Below, piece after piece: positions 31,560 to 41,607 of a stretch of DNA of 64,000 nt (the first letter of the stretch is position 1; every line of letters begins with the position of its first letter). Location of the stretch: the NCBI GenBank assembly GCA_028282595.1, contig JANQHQ010000036.1, forward strand, positions 100,541 through 164,540. The letters are read 5' to 3'. The position numbers and the translations under genes are program-made. This DNA is from Chlorobium sp. (GTDB lineage: Bacteria; Bacteroidota; Chlorobiia; Chlorobiales; Chlorobiaceae). Under the pieces are notes generated by a model, which saw only the letters and a list, made by a program, of their open reading frames with translations, did not search any database and had not been told where the DNA came from.

Positions 31560-33389
31560 ATGAAAAATTACCGGTTTAAAAGCATACTCATCGTTGCCCT
31601 GACGGCTCTCGCACTGTGGTCCCTCTGGCCGACTTACAAGGATTATTCCTACAGCCGTGAGCTCGAGGAGTTGTCATCGGCCGAGGACAGCCTTGCCTTT
31701 GTCCAGAAGAACCGGGAGGCTATCGAACAGGCCGCCGCCAAGAGCCTGAAGCTGGGACTCGATCTCAGGGGAGGAATGTATCTGGTGCTGGATGTCGATC
31801 TGGTCGATCTCCTGAGAGAGAGGGCCTGGAACAAGGACCGGACGTTCCAGGAGATCATCGCCTCGGTCGACGAGCGGTCCGGTAATTCCAACACCTCGGT
31901 CATCGAACTGCTTGCCTCCGAGTTCAGGAATCGTGACATCCGTATGAGCCGGTACTTCTACGATGTGCGCGATACCGACGACGAGGTTGTCGCCAAGCTG
32001 CGCAAGGAAGCCGAAGAGGCGGTCGTCAGGGCCAAGGAGATCATCCGTAACCGGGTCGACCAGTACGGCGTGGCCGAAGCGCTGATTCAGACGCAGGGCT
32101 CACGCCGCCTGGTGGTGGCGCTTCCGGGCGTTTCGGACGAAGATCGCATCCGCAAACTTCTGAAGGGTACGGCGAAGCTCGAATTCAAGCTGCTCAGGGA
32201 TAACGAAAGCATGCTCTCCTCCTTCGACCGCATCGACCGTTATCTTGCCGGAAGCCGGAAGCCGGCCGGCGCGGAACAGGGTGGGACGGGCGCCCCCGAC
32301 ACGACGGCGGCTCCGCCGCAGAGCCCCGGAGCGAAAGAGGAGAACCCGCTCTACGACCATATCGTGGTGCTGGAGAACGGGAGGGCCTATGTTCCGGAGT
32401 ACTCGAGGGAGTACCTCGGCGGACTGTTCCAGCGCGAGGATATCGTCAAACTCCTGCCGAAGGATTCCGAGCTGAGGCTTTCGGCACGGTCGCTGGAGGG
32501 ACAGGAGGGTGAGAAGTTCTACGACATCTACCTGCTGAAAAAAACGCCGGAGCTGACCGGAGGCGTGATTACCGAGGCCAAAGCCACGTTCGGCACGTCG
32601 TCGATCCAGCCCGAGGTGACCATGAAGATGAACCCCGACGGCACAGCCAAGTGGGCGAGGATCACCGGGGCGAATATCGGCCGGAGAATCGCCATCGTGC
32701 TTGACGGTGCGGTCTATTCCGCCCCTGTGGTGGAATCCAAGATTCCCGGAGGCAGTTCGGTCATCAACGGCATCGAAAGCATAGAGGAGGCGCAGGACCT
32801 CGAGATCGTTCTCAAGGCGGGCGCACTGCCGGCTCCGGTCCGGATAATCGAGGAGCGCACCGTCGGCCCCTCCCTCGGCGCGGACTACATCCGGTCCGGG
32901 CTCATGTCGGTAGGCTGGGGGCTCTTCGGCGTGGCTCTCTTCATGATTTTTTATTACAGCAAGGCCGGTTTCGGAGCCGATTTCGCTCTTGTGCTCAACA
33001 TCCTGTTCGTGTTATCGGTCCTTGCGGGTTTCAGCGCCGCCCTGACCCTGCCCGGGATTGCAGGCATCGTGCTCACCATCGGCATGGCGGTGGACGCGAA
33101 CGTGCTGATTTTCGAAAGAGTCCGCGAGGAGATCGCGGATGGCAAGAACGTGCGCGTAGCGGTGGATAACGGTTACAGCAAGGCCTTTTCCTCGATCATG
33201 GACTCGCAGATCACGACCATGGGCGCCGGCTTTCTGCTCTATATCTACGGTATCGGCCCCGTTCAGGGATTTGCCGTCACGCTCATGATCGGTACGGCGG
33301 CCAGTCTGTTTTCCGCGCTGGTTGTCACGAAGGTTATCTTCGAACTGCTGATCGCGAGGAACCTCATGACGGTCAAAAGCTTCGGTTAA
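31560..33389 (+). CDS. secD: Protein translocase subunit SecD
   Basis: SecD with SecF uses the proton gradient to pull proteins through SecYEG. The 609-residue product has an N-terminal helix, the LGLDLRGGMYLVLDVD motif, a large periplasmic P1 domain with a low-complexity insert (about residues 240-270), and five C-terminal helices. These include GIAGIVLTIGMAVDANVLIFERVREE. The ATG at 31560 starts just before the first helix; the frame opens at 31536 without support. It is followed by secF after 20 bases. Confidence 0.95.
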   Translation: MKNYRFKSILIVALTALALWSLWPTYKDYSYSRELEELSSAEDSLAFVQKNREAIEQAAAKSLKLGLDLRGGMYLVLDVDLVDLLRERAWNKDRTFQEIIASVDERSGNSNTSVIELLASEFRNRDIRMSRYFYDVRDTDDEVVAKLRKEAEEAVVRAKEIIRNRVDQYGVAEALIQTQGSRRLVVALPGVSDEDRIRKLLKGTAKLEFKLLRDNESMLSSFDRIDRYLAGSRKPAGAEQGGTGAPDTTAAPPQSPGAKEENPLYDHIVVLENGRAYVPEYSREYLGGLFQREDIVKLLPKDSELRLSARSLEGQEGEKFYDIYLLKKTPELTGGVITEAKATFGTSSIQPEVTMKMNPDGTAKWARITGANIGRRIAIVLDGAVYSAPVVESKIPGGSSVINGIESIEEAQDLEIVLKAGALPAPVRIIEERTVGPSLGADYIRSGLMSVGWGLFGVALFMIFYYSKAGFGADFALVLNILFVLSVLAGFSAALTLPGIAGIVLTIGMAVDANVLIFERVREEIADGKNVRVAVDNGYSKAFSSIMDSQITTMGAGFLLYIYGIGPVQGFAVTLMIGTAASLFSALVVTKVIFELLIARNLMTVKSFG

Positions 33390-33409
33390 TCATTTAAAGG
33401 ATGCTCAGT

Positions 33410-34336
33410 ATGCGTTTGCTTGCAAACACCACCATAGAGTTCATCAGGTCCAGGAAGATCGCTTACATCGTTTCCCTTGTGCTCATCGCGGCGGGCCTCG
33501 TTTCCCTCGCCGTAAGGGGCCTGAATTTCGGCATCGACTTCAAGGGGGGTACGGAAGTCGTTGTGCGTTTCGAGGAGGAGGTCGGCGTGGGAGAGGTCAG
33601 ATCGGTTCTCAGGGAGGCCGGGATCGGAGCCGAGGTGAAGAGCTACGGAGCCGATCGTTCGTTTCTCGTCCGGACGGATTTCAGCGGCGAGATCAGCAAG
33701 CTGAAAAACCTTGTGACCAATTCGCTCGACGACCGTCTTGCGGAGAACCCGCACGAAGTGCTGCGCATCGACGCCGTCGGTCCCAGTATCGCCTCCGATC
33801 TCAAGTGGGCCGCCCTGAAGGCCCTGATCGGCGCGTTGCTGGCCATTCTGCTCTACGTGAGCATCCGGTTCGAGTTCCGCTTCGCGGTTACCAGCGTGCT
33901 CGCCATCTTTCACGATGTGTTTATCGTACTCGGTATTTTCAGCATTTTCGGGGGCATGTTCGACTTCATGCCGCTGGAGATCGACCAGAGCATCATCGCG
34001 GCTTTCCTGACGATAGCCGGGTATTCGATCAATGACACGGTCGTGGTTTACGACAGGATCCGCGAGAACATCCGCACGAGTAAGTCGACGAACTACCCGC
34101 AGATTTTCAACATCAGCCTCAACCAGACGCTCAGCCGGACGGTCATCACTGCGGGAACGACCCTTATCGTCGTGCTCGTGCTGTTCTTCTTCGCCGGACC
34201 GGCGATCAGGGGCTTCACTTTCGCCATTCTGCTCGGCATTTCAGTCGGTACCTACTCGTCGATCTTCATAGCCGCCCCGCTTGCGTTCGACTGGCAGCAG
34301 AAGTCGAAGCGTCCAATCAAACTCCGCGGAGGGTGA
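33410..34336 (+). CDS. secF: Protein translocase subunit SecF
   Basis: This 308-residue partner of SecD has the GLNFGIDFKGGTEVVVRF motif after the first helix, a short periplasmic domain and five further helices. AFLTIAGYSINDTVVVYDRIRENIR contains the conserved proton-path region. Of two nearby ATGs, the one at 33410 has AAAGG at good spacing, while that at 33401 is too close to it. The downstream gene begins 6 bases after the stop. Confidence 0.95.
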   Translation: MRLLANTTIEFIRSRKIAYIVSLVLIAAGLVSLAVRGLNFGIDFKGGTEVVVRFEEEVGVGEVRSVLREAGIGAEVKSYGADRSFLVRTDFSGEISKLKNLVTNSLDDRLAENPHEVLRIDAVGPSIASDLKWAALKALIGALLAILLYVSIRFEFRFAVTSVLAIFHDVFIVLGIFSIFGGMFDFMPLEIDQSIIAAFLTIAGYSINDTVVVYDRIRENIRTSKSTNYPQIFNISLNQTLSRTVITAGTTLIVVLVLFFFAGPAIRGFTFAILLGISVGTYSSIFIAAPLAFDWQQKSKRPIKLRGG

Positions 34337-34342
34337 TCCCCC

Positions 34343-35188
34343 ATGCCGTGGCATCCTGTTCCGCATTCGGTGCTTGCGGCGGCGGTCGCGCTGCTCCTCG
34401 CGGGGTGCGGCGCACTCCCTGAGAACGACGTCGTCGCGAAAGCCGGGAAGCTCGAACTGACGAGGGACGAGCTTCTTGCCTCCATTTCCTACCGCGATGC
34501 ACGCGACAGCCTGACGGCGGCCTCCATCTACATCGAGGACTGGAAAGAGATGGCGGTGCTCTACCAGAGCGCCCTCGCGGCGGGCGTCGAGGAGGAGGGG
34601 GAGACGCAGCTCCTGATCCGGAAGGCCGTGCGCCAGATAACGGTGCAGCGCTATATCGACCGGATGCTGTCACGCGCGTCGGAAGAAGGGGCGTTCGCGG
34701 TCGATTCCGACGAGATCAGGGCGTTTTACGAGACCTTTCCATCCGAATTCGTCTGCACGGAACCCCACTATGCCGTCGAACGGTATTACGCGGCAAGCGC
34801 AGAGCGTGCCGCCCGGCTGAGGGATCTTCTGCTGGAGGAGGTAAGGAGTCCGGACGACTTCCATGAGAGGGTCGGGCGTACGGCTCCGGACCATGCGGAG
34901 ACGAATCGCGCTCTGGTTGCGTCCCGGTTGAAGCCGGTGCGCAGGCTTTTTCTGGAAAACGAGCGCATGAAGTCGCTTCTCGAGGGCATGCAGCCCGGTG
35001 CGGTGTCGCCGGTGGTCGCCCTCGGTGACACCCTGTACGTCGTCATGGCCCTGCGCGACAGGGTAGGCGCAGGGGAGCGTCTCTCGCTGGCGCAGGCCCG
35101 GAAGGAGATCGAAGAACTTCTTACAGTTGAGAAACAAAAGCAGTATTATAGTACATTGCTGAAACAGGCAAGGGAAACCTATAAGTAG
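34343..35188 (+). CDS. SurA/PpiD-type periplasmic chaperone lipoprotein
   Basis: This 281-residue protein has a lipoprotein signal (LLLAGCGAL, lipobox cysteine near residue 22). A SurA N-terminal-like helical region follows (VVAKAGKLELTRDELLASISY), with a degenerate parvulin-like C-terminal half around GAVSPVVALGDTLYVVMALRDRV. Catalytic parvulin residues are not obvious, so a chaperone role is more likely than isomerase activity. It precedes a clear SurA-type gene, suggesting a joint role in outer-membrane protein folding. Confidence 0.7.
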   Translation: MPWHPVPHSVLAAAVALLLAGCGALPENDVVAKAGKLELTRDELLASISYRDARDSLTAASIYIEDWKEMAVLYQSALAAGVEEEGETQLLIRKAVRQITVQRYIDRMLSRASEEGAFAVDSDEIRAFYETFPSEFVCTEPHYAVERYYAASAERAARLRDLLLEEVRSPDDFHERVGRTAPDHAETNRALVASRLKPVRRLFLENERMKSLLEGMQPGAVSPVVALGDTLYVVMALRDRVGAGERLSLAQARKEIEELLTVEKQKQYYSTLLKQARETYK

Positions 35189-35233
35189 CCAGATCCGGAA
35201 CGGCACGCTGGCAGCAAGCAAAGCCACACCATT

Positions 35234-36550
35234 ATGAAAAAACGTTTGTCGGGGAGTATAGCGCTCAGTGCATTGATAGTGTTCGCCGCTGTTTCGGCTG
35301 CCGGGGCCTCGGTGGCCGACAGGATCGTCGCGGTCGTGGGCAACGAGATCATTCTGCAGTCGGAGGTCGATCAACAGGCGATGATGACCCGTTACCAGTA
35401 TCCGGACGCCGCAGAGGATCCGGATCTCCGCGTCCGGATCCTCGAAAATCTCGTAACGCGAAAAATCGTGCTGACAAAGGCGCGGCTCGACAGCATTTCG
35501 GTCAACGAGGCGGACGTCGACCGGGAGTCGGCGTCCCGCCTGACTCTCTTGCGCAGGAGGTTCAAGAACATCAGGGAGATGGAAGCGGCGTTTTCAAAAC
35601 CGTTCGCCGTGATCGAAAAGGAGATCAAGGACGATATCCGGGATCAGAAGCTGATCGACAATCTGAGGAGAAAGAAGATGGCCGGGGTCGCGGTCAGTTA
35701 CGAGGAGGTTGAGGATTACTTCCGGCGCAACAGCGGGCGTCTCCCCGGGATTCCCGAAACGGTCGAGGTTTCGCAGATCATCATGTATCCGAAAGTGAGT
35801 GCCGCCAACAGGGCGGCCGCACTGGCCACCATCCGTGAAATCCGGGAGAACATCCGGACCGGAGGCGACTTCGCTTCCCTTGCCCGCGAGTACTCCCAGG
35901 ATCCGGGCTCCGCGTCTCTCGGCGGCGACCTCGGATACAGCCGCCGCGGCGATTTTGTCAAGAGCTTTGAAGACACGGCCTTCTCCCTCAAGGAAGGGGA
36001 GGTTTCCGACATCGTCGAAACCCGTTTCGGTTACCATATTCTTCAGCTTCTCGACCGGGAGCCGGATGCGGTTCACGTTCGCCACATTCTGATCGCGTTC
36101 GACCGGGAAAACCTTGACGCTTCTGCGGCGAAAGCCGGGCTCGAGGCTGTTCGCGGCGACATTCTGGCCGGAAACGCATCGTTCGCCGAAATGGCTGAAA
36201 AACACTCCGACGATCGGGCGTCTGCGAGACTCGGCGGGCTGATCAGACAGGGGGATTCAGGGGAAACGATGTTCACCGTCGCTTCCCTGCGTGATCAACT
36301 CAAGGATGTCGTCGGTTCTCTGAAAGAGGTAGGGGCCGTGAGCGAGGTGGTCCGGATCGAACCGACGCAGGGCGAACCGTTCTACGCGCTCTTCATGCTC
36401 AACAAGAGGATTCCTGCGCATTCGCCGGACCTTTCCTCCGATTACGCCCGCCTTGAGAAGCTGGCGAAAGAGGAGAAGCAGAGCCGTCTTTTCCTGGAGT
36501 GGATCAACGAGCTGCAGGAGGAGGTTTACGTCAGGATATCAGACATCTAA
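35234..36550 (+). CDS. surA: Periplasmic peptidyl-prolyl isomerase/chaperone, SurA type
   Basis: The 438-residue exported protein has a signal peptide, the SurA N-terminal domain (ADRIVAVVGNEIILQSEVDQQ) and two parvulin modules. The first has VSQIIMYPK ... SQDPGSASLGGDLGYSRRGDFV ... ETRFGYHILQLLDR and is canonical. The second begins VHVRHILIAFD and is more diverged. SurA escorts beta-barrel proteins to the outer membrane. It is convergent with gyrB, with a 12-base overlap of 3' ends. Confidence 0.9.
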   Translation: MKKRLSGSIALSALIVFAAVSAAGASVADRIVAVVGNEIILQSEVDQQAMMTRYQYPDAAEDPDLRVRILENLVTRKIVLTKARLDSISVNEADVDRESASRLTLLRRRFKNIREMEAAFSKPFAVIEKEIKDDIRDQKLIDNLRRKKMAGVAVSYEEVEDYFRRNSGRLPGIPETVEVSQIIMYPKVSAANRAAALATIREIRENIRTGGDFASLAREYSQDPGSASLGGDLGYSRRGDFVKSFEDTAFSLKEGEVSDIVETRFGYHILQLLDREPDAVHVRHILIAFDRENLDASAAKAGLEAVRGDILAGNASFAEMAEKHSDDRASARLGGLIRQGDSGETMFTVASLRDQLKDVVGSLKEVGAVSEVVRIEPTQGEPFYALFMLNKRIPAHSPDLSSDYARLEKLAKEEKQSRLFLEWINELQEEVYVRISDI

Positions 36551-38476
36551 CCTGCGTACGTAGCGCGCGTTCTTCTCGATAAAGGTGCGCCGCGGATCGA
36601 CCTTGTCCCCCATGAGGGTCGAGAATATCTGGTCCGCTTCCATGGCGTTCTCCACCGTGACCTGGAGCAGCGAACGGTGAGCCGGGTCCATGGTCGTGCT
36701 CCAGAGCTGTTCGGGGTTCATTTCGCCGAGGCCTTTGTAGCGCTGGATGGAGACGCCGGACTTCCCTTTCTGCATCTTCTTCATCGATTCGATAATGCTT
36801 GCGCGTTCGTCGTCGTCCCAGGCGTAGCGCTGTTCACGGCCGCTACGGATCAGGTAGAGCGGGGGCTGGGCGATGAACACCCTGCCGGCCTCGATCAGTT
36901 CGCGCATGTGCCGGAAGAAGAAGGTCAGAAGAAGCGTGCGGATGTGCGCCCCGTCGACGTCGGCGTCGGTCATGATGATGATCTTGCCGTAGCGAAGTTT
37001 CTCGACGGAGAACTCCCCTTCTCCGAAGCTCGTGCCGAGGGCGAGAATGATGGTCTTGATCTCGTCGTTTTCGAGCATCTTGTGCAGGCGGGCTTTCTCC
37101 ACGTTGAGGATCTTGCCCTTGAGGGGAAGGATCGCCTGGAAACTGCGGTCGCGGCCCTGTTTTGCGCTGCCGCCCGCGGAATCGCCCTCCACGATGTAGA
37201 GCTCGCAATGCTCGGGGTCGTTGATGGAGCAGTCCGCAAGCTTGCCCGGGAGGCCGGAGCTTTCGAGCGCGGATTTGCGGCGGGTCAGCTCCTTGGCTTT
37301 TCTGGCCGCTTCCCTCGACAGCGCGGCTCCTTTCACCTTCTCGATCACTGTTTTGAGCACGGAAGGGTTGCTTTCGAAAAAATCCGAGAGCTGTTCGTTC
37401 AGGATGCTTTCGACGATGCTCTGGGTTTCGGAGTTCCCGAGCTTGGTCTTGGTCTGCCCCTCGAACTGCGGTTCGGCCACCTTGACCGAGACCACCGCCG
37501 TGAGTCCTTCCTTGAAATCGTCCCCGGTGAGGGATATCTTGAGGTTCTTCAGCAGGTCGTTTTTCTGCGCCGATGCGTTGAGCGTTCTCGTCAGGGCCTT
37601 GCGGAAACCCGTGACATGGGTTCCTCCCTCGTGGGTGTTGATGTTGTTGACGTAGCTGAAGACGTTTTCCTGGTAGGAGTCGTTGTACTGCAGGGCGATT
37701 TCGACCATGGTCGTGTCGCGTTCCCCGTTGATGTAGATGGGGGCCTTGACGAGGCTGATCCGGTTGTGGTCGGTAAACTTGACGAACTCCCGTATGCCGC
37801 CTTCGAAGTGGAAGGTTTCCTCCACGCCGTCCACATCGCTTACGACGATTTTCAGCGTACTGTTCAGGAACGCCAGCTCGCGCATGCGATCGACAATGAC
37901 ATCCTTGCGGAATTCGGTGGTTTTAAAAATAGACGCGTCCGGTTTGAAGGTCGTCTTCGTCCCGGTTTTGGAGGTTTTGCCGATAACCTGGACCTCGCAC
38001 TGCGGAATTCCCTGGTGGTAACGCTGGAACCAGATCTTGCCGTCCCTGGACACTTCCACCTCGCACCACTCCGAAAGGGCGTTGACCACCGATGCGCCGA
38101 CGCCGTGCAGGCCTCCCGAAACCTTGTAGGCGCCTTTGTCGAACTTGCCGCCCGCTCCGATAACCGTCATGACCAGTTCCAGCGCGGACTTCTTCTTCTC
38201 GGGGTGAATGTCCACCGGAATGCCCCGGCCGTTATCCGTCACGGTTACGGAGCCGTCCTCGTTCAGGGAGAGTTCGATGACGTCGTTGTACCCGGCCAGG
38301 GTCTCGTCGATCGAGTTGTCGACTATCTCGTAGATGAGATGGTGCAGGCCTCGCGCATGAACGTCGCCGATGTACATCGCCGGACGTTTCCGGACATGCT
38401 GTATGCCGTCGAGAATCTGGATATTGGTTGCTTCGTACGTCGTCTTTGCGGGGGAGGGGTTCTGGGTTTCTGGCAT
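36539..38476 (-). CDS. gyrB: DNA gyrase subunit B
   Basis: GyrB supplies the ATPase of DNA gyrase. The 645-residue protein shows the GHKL ATP site (HHLIYEIVDNSIDE, DNGRGIPVDIH, GGLHGVGASVVNAL), the transducer, and the TOPRIM domain (ELYIVEGDSAGGSAKQGRDR, then DADVDGAHI). The C-terminal QRYKGLGEMNPEQLW signature is also present. The length fits the short GyrB type without the proteobacterial insert. Confidence 0.97.
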   Translation of the reverse strand: MPETQNPSPAKTTYEATNIQILDGIQHVRKRPAMYIGDVHARGLHHLIYEIVDNSIDETLAGYNDVIELSLNEDGSVTVTDNGRGIPVDIHPEKKKSALELVMTVIGAGGKFDKGAYKVSGGLHGVGASVVNALSEWCEVEVSRDGKIWFQRYHQGIPQCEVQVIGKTSKTGTKTTFKPDASIFKTTEFRKDVIVDRMRELAFLNSTLKIVVSDVDGVEETFHFEGGIREFVKFTDHNRISLVKAPIYINGERDTTMVEIALQYNDSYQENVFSYVNNINTHEGGTHVTGFRKALTRTLNASAQKNDLLKNLKISLTGDDFKEGLTAVVSVKVAEPQFEGQTKTKLGNSETQSIVESILNEQLSDFFESNPSVLKTVIEKVKGAALSREAARKAKELTRRKSALESSGLPGKLADCSINDPEHCELYIVEGDSAGGSAKQGRDRSFQAILPLKGKILNVEKARLHKMLENDEIKTIILALGTSFGEGEFSVEKLRYGKIIIMTDADVDGAHIRTLLLTFFFRHMRELIEAGRVFIAQPPLYLIRSGREQRYAWDDDERASIIESMKKMQKGKSGVSIQRYKGLGEMNPEQLWSTTMDPAHRSLLQVTVENAMEADQIFSTLMGDKVDPRRTFIEKNARYVRRLDV

Positions 38477-38631
38477 GTTGTGTTATCGTGGGAATGCGGT
38501 TTTCATCCAAAATCTTTGATCTTCAAAGATAGAAAAAATAGTGATGATATCCACGCTTGCAAGGGGGCGGTTGATTGCGCGCCGGAGGACGACAGGCGGA
38601 GTCGTTGTCCGCTGTCGTTCGGCTTCCGCGC

Positions 38632-39021
38632 TCACCAGGGATCGTTCATGAAGGCGTCGGTGACGTGCGTGAGCTCGTAATCGACGAGCCGTCCGCTGCG
38701 GAAGCGCCGGGCGAGGATGCCGACGACGTCGAACCGGCAGTCGGGCTCCGGTTCCCCGAGGTGAGCCAGATAGGCCGATGCAGCGCGGATGATCTCCCGT
38801 TGCTTTTCGGGCGTCACGGCTTCGAGGGGATCTCCGGCGGCCCTTGACGCGCGCGTTTTGACCTCGATGAAGCAGAGCGTGGCGCCCTCTTTGGCGATGA
38901 TGTCTATTTCGTTCCTGCGGTACCGGTAGTTGCGCTCCAGAATGCGGTATCCCTTCCCGACGAGGTGCGAGAGCGCCGCCAGTTCGCCCTGGCGGCCGAG
39001 ATCGTGCGGTGTCGTCGACAT
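38632..39021 (-). CDS. UPF0102 (YraN) endonuclease-like protein
   Basis: This 129-residue protein has the Holliday-junction-resolvase-like core of the YraN family: GRQGELAALSHLVGKGYRILERNYRYRRNEIDIIA and LCFIEVKTRAS (key residues E, D, ExK). The function is unproven in the family. It is 8 bases downstream of rnhB, the usual rnhB-yraN pairing. Confidence 0.9.
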   Translation of the reverse strand: MSTTPHDLGRQGELAALSHLVGKGYRILERNYRYRRNEIDIIAKEGATLCFIEVKTRASRAAGDPLEAVTPEKQREIIRAASAYLAHLGEPEPDCRFDVVGILARRFRSGRLVDYELTHVTDAFMNDPW

Positions 39022-39029
39022 GGCACCTG

Positions 39030-39650
39030 TTACTTTTCCCCGAGTTGCTTGAGGCGGAAGGTCCGCCGGTGCAGCGGGCAGCGCCCGTGCCTGGCGATGG
39101 CTTCGACGTGCTGCCGGGTCGGATAGCCGAAATGACGTTCGAAGCCGTACTCCGGGAAGCGCTCTGCGTACTCCTTCATGAGCCGGTCCCGGTGCGTCTT
39201 GGCCAGAACGGACGCCGCCGCGATGGAAAACACCCTGGCGTCGCCGCCGACCACGGTCATGTAGGGGACCGGGAGGTGCGGCGTGAAACGGTTTCCGTCG
39301 ACAAGAAGGAGGGAGGGAAGATCGGGGAGCGATTCCGCCGCCCGGTTCATCGCCAGCATGGTGGCCCTGAAAATGTTCACGCTGTCGATGGTGTGCCGGT
39401 CGACGACCGAGACGCCGTAGCTCTCCGCGGCTTCGCGGACGGCCGCCGCAAGGTCTTCTCGCCGTTCGGGATCGAGAGCCTTGGAATCGTTCAGGTCAAG
39501 CAGGGGTCCCCCGGGTTTGAAAAAACGGGGAAAGACCACCGCCGCCGCTACGACCGGCCCGGCGAGAGGGCCCCGTCCGGCCTCGTCGATGCCGCACACC
39601 CGTCGATGTTCCTTCCAGAATTTTTCCTCGTATTCCGCTGTTGATAACAT
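39030..39650 (-). CDS. rnhB: Ribonuclease HII
   Basis: RNase HII removes ribonucleotides misincorporated into DNA. The 206-residue protein has CGIDEAGRGPLAGPVVAAAV with the first catalytic acids, LLLVDGN, and SIAAASVLAKTHRDRLM. All active-site carboxylates expected from the family appear to be present. The 207-base gap upstream, to the RNase E/G gene, holds two short G+C-rich palindromes and an AT-rich stretch but no gene. Confidence 0.95.
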   Translation of the reverse strand: MLSTAEYEEKFWKEHRRVCGIDEAGRGPLAGPVVAAAVVFPRFFKPGGPLLDLNDSKALDPERREDLAAAVREAAESYGVSVVDRHTIDSVNIFRATMLAMNRAAESLPDLPSLLLVDGNRFTPHLPVPYMTVVGGDARVFSIAAASVLAKTHRDRLMKEYAERFPEYGFERHFGYPTRQHVEAIARHGRCPLHRRTFRLKQLGEK

Positions 39651-39857
39651 GTGGGAGCGTCGATGCTCCGGTGGGCGGCGGAGCCGCCGGACAGGAGCGG
39701 TTTGCTGACGGTGTAACGAAGAAAAGTGATGAAAATTTGTGCTTTTAACAAAAATGTTAAATAATACAGGTTACATTCATTTCCATGAAGCGGGGGTCGG
39801 CCGGTGAGGTGAAGGGGTTAAACCCGCCAAGTTTACAAGTGTTACAACAGGCAGCGT

Positions 39858-41546
39858 ATGAAGAAGACGGTTAAAAAGCAGCTATTGATGAACAAGTCAG
39901 GCGACGAGATCCAGGTCGCCCTCGTCGAAGAGGGGCGGCTGGCCGAGCTCGTGATCGAGCGGCCGGACAGCCTGAGAAGCATCGGTGACATCTACCTCGG
40001 CAGGGTGCACAAGGTTGTCGAGGGTCTCAAGGCGGCATTTGTCGATATCGGACAGAAATCCGACGGGTTTCTGCACTTCTCCGACGTCGGCACGACGAAC
40101 GAGGACTACCGTGCGCTGATCGAGGATGACGACGATGACGAAAACGGCAACGGAGAGGACGAGGAGGAAGAGAAAGAGAGCGGCCGGGGAAACGCTGCCG
40201 CTTCTTCCGCCCAGGAAAAATCCCGGAACGGCCGGAAGAACGGTTCGGGAGGGCGCGCCGAGGGCAGGTCTTCCGACAGGAGGCGCCAGTCCTATACGCA
40301 GATGATTGCAAGCAAGCTCAAGCCGAACGACTCCATCCTGGTGCAGGTTATCAAGGAGCCTATCAGCAACAAGGGATCGCGGCTTACGTCGGATATCACT
40401 ATCGCCGGTCGCTTCATGGTGCTTCTGCCGTTCGGCGGGAGCCAGATCGCGATCTCCCGCCGCGTCGTTTCGCGCAAGGAGCGCGGCCGGCTGAAAAAAC
40501 TGGTTCGGTCGATGCTGCCGGAAGGGTTCGGCGCGATCATCAGAACCGTGGCCGAAAACCAGGAGGAGGAGCTCCTGAAAAAGGATCTCGAAAAGCTGCT
40601 GGTCAAGTGGGAGCAGATCGAGGAAAAGCTCAAGGACGCGCAACCTCCCCAGCTGATTTTCAAGGAAGATACCATCATTTCAAGTGTTCTGCGCGACTCC
40701 CTCACTACGGACGTGACCGAGGTGGTCGCCAATTCGTCCTCGATTCACAAGGAGACCCTGAACTATATCCAGTGGGCCGCTCCCGAGATGGAAAAAAACG
40801 TCAGCCTCTACCAGGGCAAACTTCCCCTGTTCGAGGGTTACGGCGTCGCCAAGGATGTCGAGTCCATTTTTTCGCGCAAAGTCTGGCTCAAGTCCGGCGG
40901 TTACATCATCATCGAACATACCGAGGCGATGGTCGTGATCGACGTCAACAGCGGGCGCTACGCCGCCAAGAAGGAGCAGGAGGAGAACTCCCTGAAGACC
41001 AACCTCGAGGCCGCCCGGGAGATTGTCCGCCAGCTCAGGCTTCGCGACATCGGGGGCATCATCGTGGTCGACTTCATCGACATGCTCGATCCGAAAAACG
41101 CCAAAAAGGTGTACGACGCCATGAAAGGCGAGCTGCGCCACGACAGGGCGAAGTCGAACATCCTTCCCATGTCGGAATTCGGGCTCATGCAGATCACGAG
41201 GGAGCGCATCAGGCCGAGCCTCATGCAGCGCATGGGCGACCAGTGCCCGGCGTGCGGAGGCAGCGGCGTGATCCAGGCCCGCTGCACCACGATCAACCAG
41301 ATCGAGCGCTGGCTCAGGAAGTACACCCTGCAGCAGAAAACCCCCTTTCACCAGCTTGATCTCTACGTCAGCCAGACGGTTGCCGACCCTCTCCGTGAGA
41401 GCGACCGCAACATCGAGCTGCGCTGGTTTCTGCAGCACATGCTGTTCGTGCGTGTCAAATCGGACGAGAGTCTCAGAAGCGACGACTTCCGGTTCTATAC
41501 CCGCAAGAACAGCAAGGACATCACGGCCGAGTTCAGCGATCTGTAG
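39858..41546 (+). CDS. rng: Ribonuclease E/G
   Basis: This is a single-strand endoribonuclease for RNA processing and decay. The 562-residue protein has an S1 domain split by an acidic then basic low-complexity insert (about residues 85-145, with DDDDDENGNGEDEEEE). The RNase H-like catalytic region follows (MVVIDVNSGRYA and IIVVDFIDML supply the metal-binding aspartates), and then the zinc-link CPACGGSG. The length and lack of a long C-terminal scaffold fit RNase G-like enzymes. Confidence 0.93.
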   Translation: MKKTVKKQLLMNKSGDEIQVALVEEGRLAELVIERPDSLRSIGDIYLGRVHKVVEGLKAAFVDIGQKSDGFLHFSDVGTTNEDYRALIEDDDDDENGNGEDEEEEKESGRGNAAASSAQEKSRNGRKNGSGGRAEGRSSDRRRQSYTQMIASKLKPNDSILVQVIKEPISNKGSRLTSDITIAGRFMVLLPFGGSQIAISRRVVSRKERGRLKKLVRSMLPEGFGAIIRTVAENQEEELLKKDLEKLLVKWEQIEEKLKDAQPPQLIFKEDTIISSVLRDSLTTDVTEVVANSSSIHKETLNYIQWAAPEMEKNVSLYQGKLPLFEGYGVAKDVESIFSRKVWLKSGGYIIIEHTEAMVVIDVNSGRYAAKKEQEENSLKTNLEAAREIVRQLRLRDIGGIIVVDFIDMLDPKNAKKVYDAMKGELRHDRAKSNILPMSEFGLMQITRERIRPSLMQRMGDQCPACGGSGVIQARCTTINQIERWLRKYTLQQKTPFHQLDLYVSQTVADPLRESDRNIELRWFLQHMLFVRVKSDESLRSDDFRFYTRKNSKDITAEFSDL

Positions 41547-41607
41547 CGGCTCCCGGCAAAGGCAGAGTATCGGACAACCGGAGAAAAAGAGGTACCATCG
41601 AACGGAC

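Noticed and set aside
36677..38680. 667-codon plus-strand frame opposite gyrB
   Set aside because: A shadow frame of high-G+C gyrB; the minus-strand frame carries all gyrase motifs.
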